Shown: positions 59,276-64,000 of the stretch, piece by piece
How the letters are laid out: each line of letters begins with the position of its first letter
Numbering within the stretch: position 1 is the stretch's first letter
Assembly: GCA_009823505.1 (NCBI GenBank)
Contig: VZQC01011939.1
Coordinates: forward strand, 3,638,751-3,702,750
Reading direction: 5' to 3'
Source of the DNA: Rhizomys pruinosus
Lineage: Eukaryota > Chordata > Mammalia > Rodentia > Spalacidae
DNA length: 64,000 nucleotides
The notes under the pieces: generated by a model
Database searches by the model: none
What the model saw: only the letters and a program-made list of their open reading frames with translations
Told to the model about the DNA's origin: nothing
Program-made: the position numbers and the translations under genes

Positions 59276-59817
59276 CATACGTACACACAACATGTGTACA
59301 TGCATTACCAACATACCCCCAAACACTCAGCTCGTATATACACATTACCCCCATACACATGTACCCACAGCATGTGTACATGCATTACCAACACCCCCCC
59401 CAAACACTCAGCTCGTATACACACATTACCCCCATACACATGTACCCACAGCATGTGTACACACATGATCCCCACATACATGAGTATGCACAGACTGCGT
59501 ACAGGCATTATCTACACACACTCTGATCACACAGCATGTTTACACACATTTCCCACACCACACTTAGAACATACAGCTTTATACATGTATTATCCCCACT
59601 GTCACACACACCCAAACTACACAACATGCACACATATGTTACTCCACCCACACTCAGAGCACACAACATGTATGCATGCATTATTCACACAAGCACACAC
59701 AGACCATGTGCATATGTGTTATTCCCCACAAACAGCACAAATACATGTGTTACCCCTACATATAACATGTATAGACATATCCTGCCCCCCAGGACACACA
59801 GCTTGTACTGTAACACG
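59276..59817. repeat. Degenerate ~40/80 bp CA-rich minisatellite
   Basis: 'catgtgtacatgcattacca' recurs at 59291 and 59371, and 'catgtgtac' again at 59452, giving steps of 80 and 81 bp. Each 80 bp unit also holds 'aaacactcagctcgtata' and 'acattacccccatacaca', two related ~40 bp halves. Further copies decay rightwards to about 59815. The plus frame 59294-59914 (206 residues, Thr/His/Cys-rich) is a by-product. Confidence 0.9.
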
Positions 59818-59818
59818 A

Positions 59819-59849
<31 letters not shown>

Positions 59850-59868
59850 CACACACACACACACACAG
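59818..59868. repeat. (CA)n microsatellite
   Basis: About 24 CA units with one ATG interruption, at the end of the CA-rich minisatellite. Confidence 0.98.
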
Positions 59869-60148
59869 AAGCTATGCTAATGAAAGTTGGCACTCTGCTT
59901 TCAGGGGATCTTAGCTCATAGAAAAGCAAAAGTTGGGAGAACAAGTGTCACCAAGAACCCAATGCATCCTCAGAATCCCCGACGTTTGAACTGCACCTAG
60001 CTGTGTACAGTAGTCCTTACATCAGCAGTCACCTCCAAGGAGCCTAGTGCCTGCAGGGGGTGCTTGGTTATGTTAAGCAGGCTCTGAAAGCAGATATAAT
60101 ACAGATATTCTGAAGAAGGTTTTAGTCAGCCTAACTGAGGTATTTGTT
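59869..60148. other. Unique sequence
   Basis: Nothing recognised. Confidence 0.4.
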
Positions 60149-60367
60149 GTTTTCTTTTTGTGTGTGACACTAGTGACTGAATCTAAGGCTTTGCATGTGC
60201 CAAACAAGTGCTCTACCACTGAGCTACATCTCCAGCTCTTCTCTGACATTTTACTTTGTTCTCACTGAGTTAGCCAACTTGATCTTGAACTTGTGATCCT
60301 CTGGCTTTGCCTCCCCAGCAGAGTAGTTGGGATGATAGACCTGTACCCCCAGCCTTGGAAAAAACAA
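60149..60367 (-). mobile_element. Composite B1/ID SINE (minus strand), old
   Basis: Here the antisense ID-like half ('caagtgctctaccactgagc', 'tacatctccagctctt') comes first and the antisense B1-like half ('cttgatcttgaacttgtgat', 'gcagagtagttgggatgata') second, the reverse order of the copies at 33619 and 54241. 'gtatttgtt' repeats at 60140-60148 and 60368-60376, so the whole unit appears to have moved as one. Confidence 0.7.
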
Positions 60368-60850
60368 GTATTTGTTAAAAGTTATGAAATTGCAATGAGG
60401 AAGAAAGAGTCCTGGCTTGATGTTATGATAGGAGAACTTGGAGTGGAGAAGATGTAGTCACTGGTGAGACACTGGTGAGGGTGCATCTCATGGACTGCTG
60501 TGGTCCTGCCTTGAACACAGCGAAGTGCCAAGCACACTTGCATTGTTTATATTCTTGCTCTTGGAGATACTACTCTTTGAGTCATGTTTAGATTTGCTAT
60601 TACTAAGAAAGCAGGAGCTGAGTGATGTTTGGAAGCCTGCAGTGAACAGAGAGCTTATCATCCCACCTCTCTTCCTCCACTGAACACTGTAAGCAATGCT
60701 AAGGCTTTGTCCTTACTCTGTTATTTAGATTACTAGACTCATATCTTTGTAACACACTTCTGTGAAAGGAAGTCCTACATGCACATGGATATTTCTAGAG
60801 CAAAAGAGAAGTCCCTGTTTCCATTATTTTCTTTATTCTCATCTCATTTA
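60368..60850. other. Unique sequence
   Basis: Nothing recognised. Confidence 0.4.
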
Positions 60851-60862
60851 TTTTGTGTGCCT

Positions 60863-60903
<41 letters not shown>

Positions 60904-61209
60904 TGTGTGTGTCTGTGTGTTCCTGTTGCTATGTGTGCATGCATGTGGAGGCCAGACCTGATGGCAAGTATCTTCCTCAGTTCCTCTCTAACTTGTGTTT
61001 TGAGATGCCTCTCACTGAACCTGAGGCTCACTGACTGGCTAGACTGGGTGGCAAGTGAGCAGCAAGGGGGCCTCCTGTGTCTGCCTCCCCAGCACTGGGG
61101 TTACCCACAGAAGCCCCCACATGCAGCTTTTATGTGGATACTGGGGTCTGAACTCTGGTCCTCATGTCTGTGGGGCAGACTCTTTACTGACTGAGCATCT
61201 CCCCAACCC
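60851..61209 (-). mobile_element. B4 SINE with (GT)n tail (minus strand)
   Basis: Antisense of the plan seen at 41913: the (GT)n tail at about 60865-60902, then 'gcatgcatgtggaggccaga', 'cctctcactgaacctgaggc', 'cctccccagcactggggtta', 'gtggatactggggtctgaac' and the antisense head 'actgactgagcatctcccca'. Confidence 0.9.
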
Positions 61210-61500
61210 TGATTTCCATTACTCTCTTGAAACTTTGCCATTCATTTCCAAGAAGCAGTATGGAGTATATTCATGGGACCACAAGATGAGTAAGTTTTGT
61301 CATTGTAGTAACTATTCAGTAGAAACAATAAACTGAGGTTGTCATATATTTAGGTAGAAGTGAATGCATTTTTTTGAAGTTTTTTGAGAAAAGGCAGGGA
61401 GTAGGTATGCCCACCACGGTGTGATTATGAACCTGACCAGAGACAGACAGTACACCCCTCCAGGCTCTGCACATCCCGAACCAAGCCTGCAGTTTGATAC
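61210..61500. other. Unique sequence
   Basis: Nothing recognised. Confidence 0.4.
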
Positions 61501-61590
61501 ACTTGCTAGCTACATTCAGGTCTACATAGTGACCTCCAGGCCAGCTAGGACTAAAGGGAGACACTGTCTCAAAAAGACCAAAAAAAATTG
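61501..61590 (+). mobile_element. B1 SINE fragment (3' part)
   Basis: 'aggtctacatagtgacctcc', 'aggccagctaggactaaagg' and 'gagacactgtctcaaaaaga' are the last 90 bases of a B1. Confidence 0.8.
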
Positions 61591-62706
61591 ACATGTAAAT
61601 GTGTGCATACTTATGGAATGGCATGTGATATTTGGGGGCAGGTATACACTGTTTAATATTAAATAAGGCTTAGTACATCAAGTCATCAAACACTAGTGCC
61701 TCTTCCTGATAGGAGCATTCAAGGACAGAACCTCCTTTCTTCTGGCATTGTGAATATCCACTAACTGCTTCGCTTCTATGTGGCTGTGCTCAATGACTGA
61801 CCACTCATGATCCCTCCCCACCCACTCTTTATTTCAGCTTTATTAAAGAAGTTTTTGGGCTCCAGTGTTCTGGAAAGGTTCTGCAACCCTGGGGAGACTC
61901 TCAGGGCCAGGGTGACAGAGGCTCCCTGACTGACTCGGACCTGACTTCCTTGTCCTGTTTCTTTCATAAAGTGGACAACTACTGTGTTTCACTGGGATAC
62001 TTTGCAGATATACCCTGGCCCAGGTGAGATGCTGCAGTAATAAACTGTGGTATTTAACTGAACCCACAAGCTCTTCTTGTCATTTTGGGTACCTTTTACT
62101 CTAGGCTACTAGAACTGGGATGTGGATTGTATAACAGAATTTAGCTACTAAAAATGTGTTCCTACTTCACCTGTGCACACCCTTTTCTTTGAAAAGATAG
62201 ATAAGCCATAAAGACAATGGGGCTACTTCTTTGAGTCCCAAACTAGTCATCCAAATCACATTTACTTTATTTGTCTCTTCTATGACAGGTAATGCCCATG
62301 AGAGTCATAGAGCTGAGAGAAAGCAAGCAATGACCCCAGAGCCCTGCCAGTGTGTACTGTGATTTCTGTCTCTGGGCCTTTCCATCTATATGGTGGTAAT
62401 GAAGGAAAACTTACCCAAAGCAAAATAAAATCACAGACACGAAACAGATGATATCAAGAAAGCAGACAATGTACAGGGAAGTTCATTCCCAGGGTGATTT
62501 TTGTAGATGACTGAAAGGCACTTGGTTGTGTCACTGCCAGTCACTTCTGGCCTTAGTGAGGCTAAACTGGGATATTACTAGCTTTCTGATTTACTTCCTG
62601 TACTGACGACTAGAAGGAATTTGGGAAATGGTGAAGTCCCACTCTGTCCTCTGAATCAAGACATTGAGAGATGGTGGCAGAGCTGATGTGCTCAAAGTCA
62701 CCTCCC
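61591..62706. other. Unique sequence
   Basis: Nothing recognised; the right end holds the left target-site repeat of the next B1. Confidence 0.45.
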
Positions 62707-62856
62707 CACACATGCAGGTTGTAGTGGTGCCCACTTTTAATCCCAGCCCTCTGAAGGTGGAGGCAGGCTCTCTCTGTGAGATCTCAGCCTGGTACTCATA
62801 GTCAGTTCCAGGCAGGCTGGGACTAAGGAAACAAACAAAAACAACAGCAAAATAAA
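62707..62856 (+). mobile_element. Diverged B1 SINE
   Basis: 'tgcccacttttaatcccagc', 'gtgagatctcagcctggtac', 'cagttccaggcaggctggga' and an AAAC-type tail. 'aaagtcacctccc' / 'aaagtcacccc' at about 62695 and 62858 resemble a target-site duplication. Confidence 0.85.
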
Positions 62857-62868
62857 AAAGTCACCCCA

Positions 62869-64000
62869 AGTCTTGTGGGAGGCTAGCCTACTCCATGATG
62901 CCTTCTAGCCTGTGCTTTCCACACTGGCTCCAGGTCAGGTTAGACTAACTCAAACTACTAACAAAAAGTCTCACTTAGAACATAAAAGGACAGGGGAAAA
63001 TAAAACTGGAAAAGATAGCTAGATGCTTAATATTTTGTGAACATGCCTTCCTGTAGAAGCTCACAGAAAAGAGACCTTAGAGATGAACCATTTTTAATAG
63101 GTTGAAGAATTAGCCAGAAACTTGCAGGATACATGAAGTCCAGTGGATCCTGTCAAACAAGGCCAGAAGAGTGCTCTGACTCTTGGTAGAAACCGAAGAA
63201 ATCAGTAAAGGAAAATCTTTTATCAGCCATACCCTTTATAATACAGAACTTAGGTGCAGGAACAAATAGGGTTGATCATAAACACCAAAAAGTTTCACAC
63301 AGCATGTGACCCAAAGGCATATTTCTTAGTGATGAGAAAAAATGGAGAGATAGGCTACTCTGGAGAGAGAGAACAGAAGTGTAGAAGGCTGTTTGTTGTT
63401 CATTTTAAAAGAGTCTGTTTTCTATGCTTACCACCCAAGCCACAGCTCTTCTCCTAGATGATGCGAGTACAGCGAAAAGAAACTACTTCAACTTGTTTGC
63501 TGGGCTTTGAAAATGCAAATTATGAAATAATAAGATTTCATTGGCTGCACCTCCTTACACTGTCTCCACATCCAGTTGGTCTTTGGGTTGATGATATTTG
63601 TAAGTTGGGCTGTGATTACAAGTTGTGTGTATTTTCTAACTTTCTTGTATTTGACTGGACAGGTCTCAACACGTTACATGTTAAAACTGACCCATTGTCT
63701 CACAACGACGGTCTACACTCACAGGAACCAGTGATCATTAACTCTGAAGCTAGAGGAACAGGTGGCCCAGCCAGTTTGTAAACAGGTGTGCCAACGTGTC
63801 CCTAGAGGACTGAAATGACACAGCATGGTGTGCACTGTGGGTCTCTGAGGGAGAAGGGTTGTTTTGGAGCTAACAATATCCCAGTAACAGCAAATTAGCT
63901 AAAAAATATTTGGGCAGCAAAACGACCTCTGTCCTCCCTCTCAGAATTTGAAAAAAAAATAGAAAAAAATCACAGAGAGAGATTACAAAGGTATTAAAAG
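62869..64000. other. Unique non-coding sequence to the window end
   Basis: Nothing recognised. Plus frames 63254-63457 and 63458-63781 follow one another but share no motif or splice context. Confidence 0.45.

Noticed and set aside
59164..59914. 120- and 206-residue Thr/His-rich frames
   Set aside because: They follow the CA-rich minisatellite and the (CA)n run.

Overview
The window looks like nuclear DNA of a muroid rodent, from an intergenic or intronic stretch with no recognisable functional protein-coding gene. The evidence is the repeat content. Rodent B1 SINEs (7SL-derived), B2/B3 SINEs (tRNA-derived), B4/ID-B1 composite SINEs and 5'-truncated rodent LINE-1 copies occur throughout. CpG is depleted, microsatellites are abundant, and open frames are almost all short. 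Most B1 copies end in a 'gaccctgtctc(a/g)aaaagaccaaaa' form that does not look like the young mouse or rat B1 forms, so a non-murine muroid is possible; I cannot name the species.

Layout. 1-9.4 kb: unique sequence with an old L1 3' end (2.33-3.41 kb), two B1s, a medium-reiteration repeat and a 3 x 63 bp minisatellite (7.4 kb). 9.86-13.05 kb: an anomalous segment ending at the window's only 'n', full of badly scrambled B1, B2 and L1 fragments and with near-random CpG frequency; it is best read as unpolished long-read gap fill. 13.5-14.1 kb: decayed C2H2 zinc-finger-like sequence. 15.7-17.3 kb: a B1 and an L1 ORF2 3' fragment flanked by TTAA repeats. 17.3-21.2 kb: GC-richer sequence with the longest open frame of the window (255 aa, probably chance) and a 4 x 42 bp minisatellite. 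21.2-23 kb: a B2 with clear target-site duplication, then a B3 whose CA-rich tail has grown into a ~940 bp ACACAGAC-type array. 25.2-25.7 kb: an 8 x 63 bp minisatellite. 27.1-29.6 kb: a B2 followed directly by a 5'-truncated L1 carrying a small poly(A)-only insertion. 32-34.1 kb: B2s and a nested B2-in-B4. 35.67-35.75 kb: a 75 bp minus-strand candidate exon with good splice signals. 36.4-38.3 kb: TG-rich tract, then a 55 bp AT-rich minisatellite interrupted by a B1 with a 15 bp target-site duplication, then a B2. 38.3-49 kb: scattered SINEs and a (CT)24 repeat. 49-64 kb: mostly unique sequence with a few SINEs, one ancient mammalian-type repeat and a degenerate CA-rich minisatellite.

No operon-like or multi-gene system is present. 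The points of real interest are the suspected assembly patch, the zinc-finger relic, the satellite arrays whose periods are multiples of three and so create long false open frames, the SINE-born array, and the candidate exon. Nothing could be searched against a database, so repeat family names are from recognition of the sequence and are hedged where unsure.
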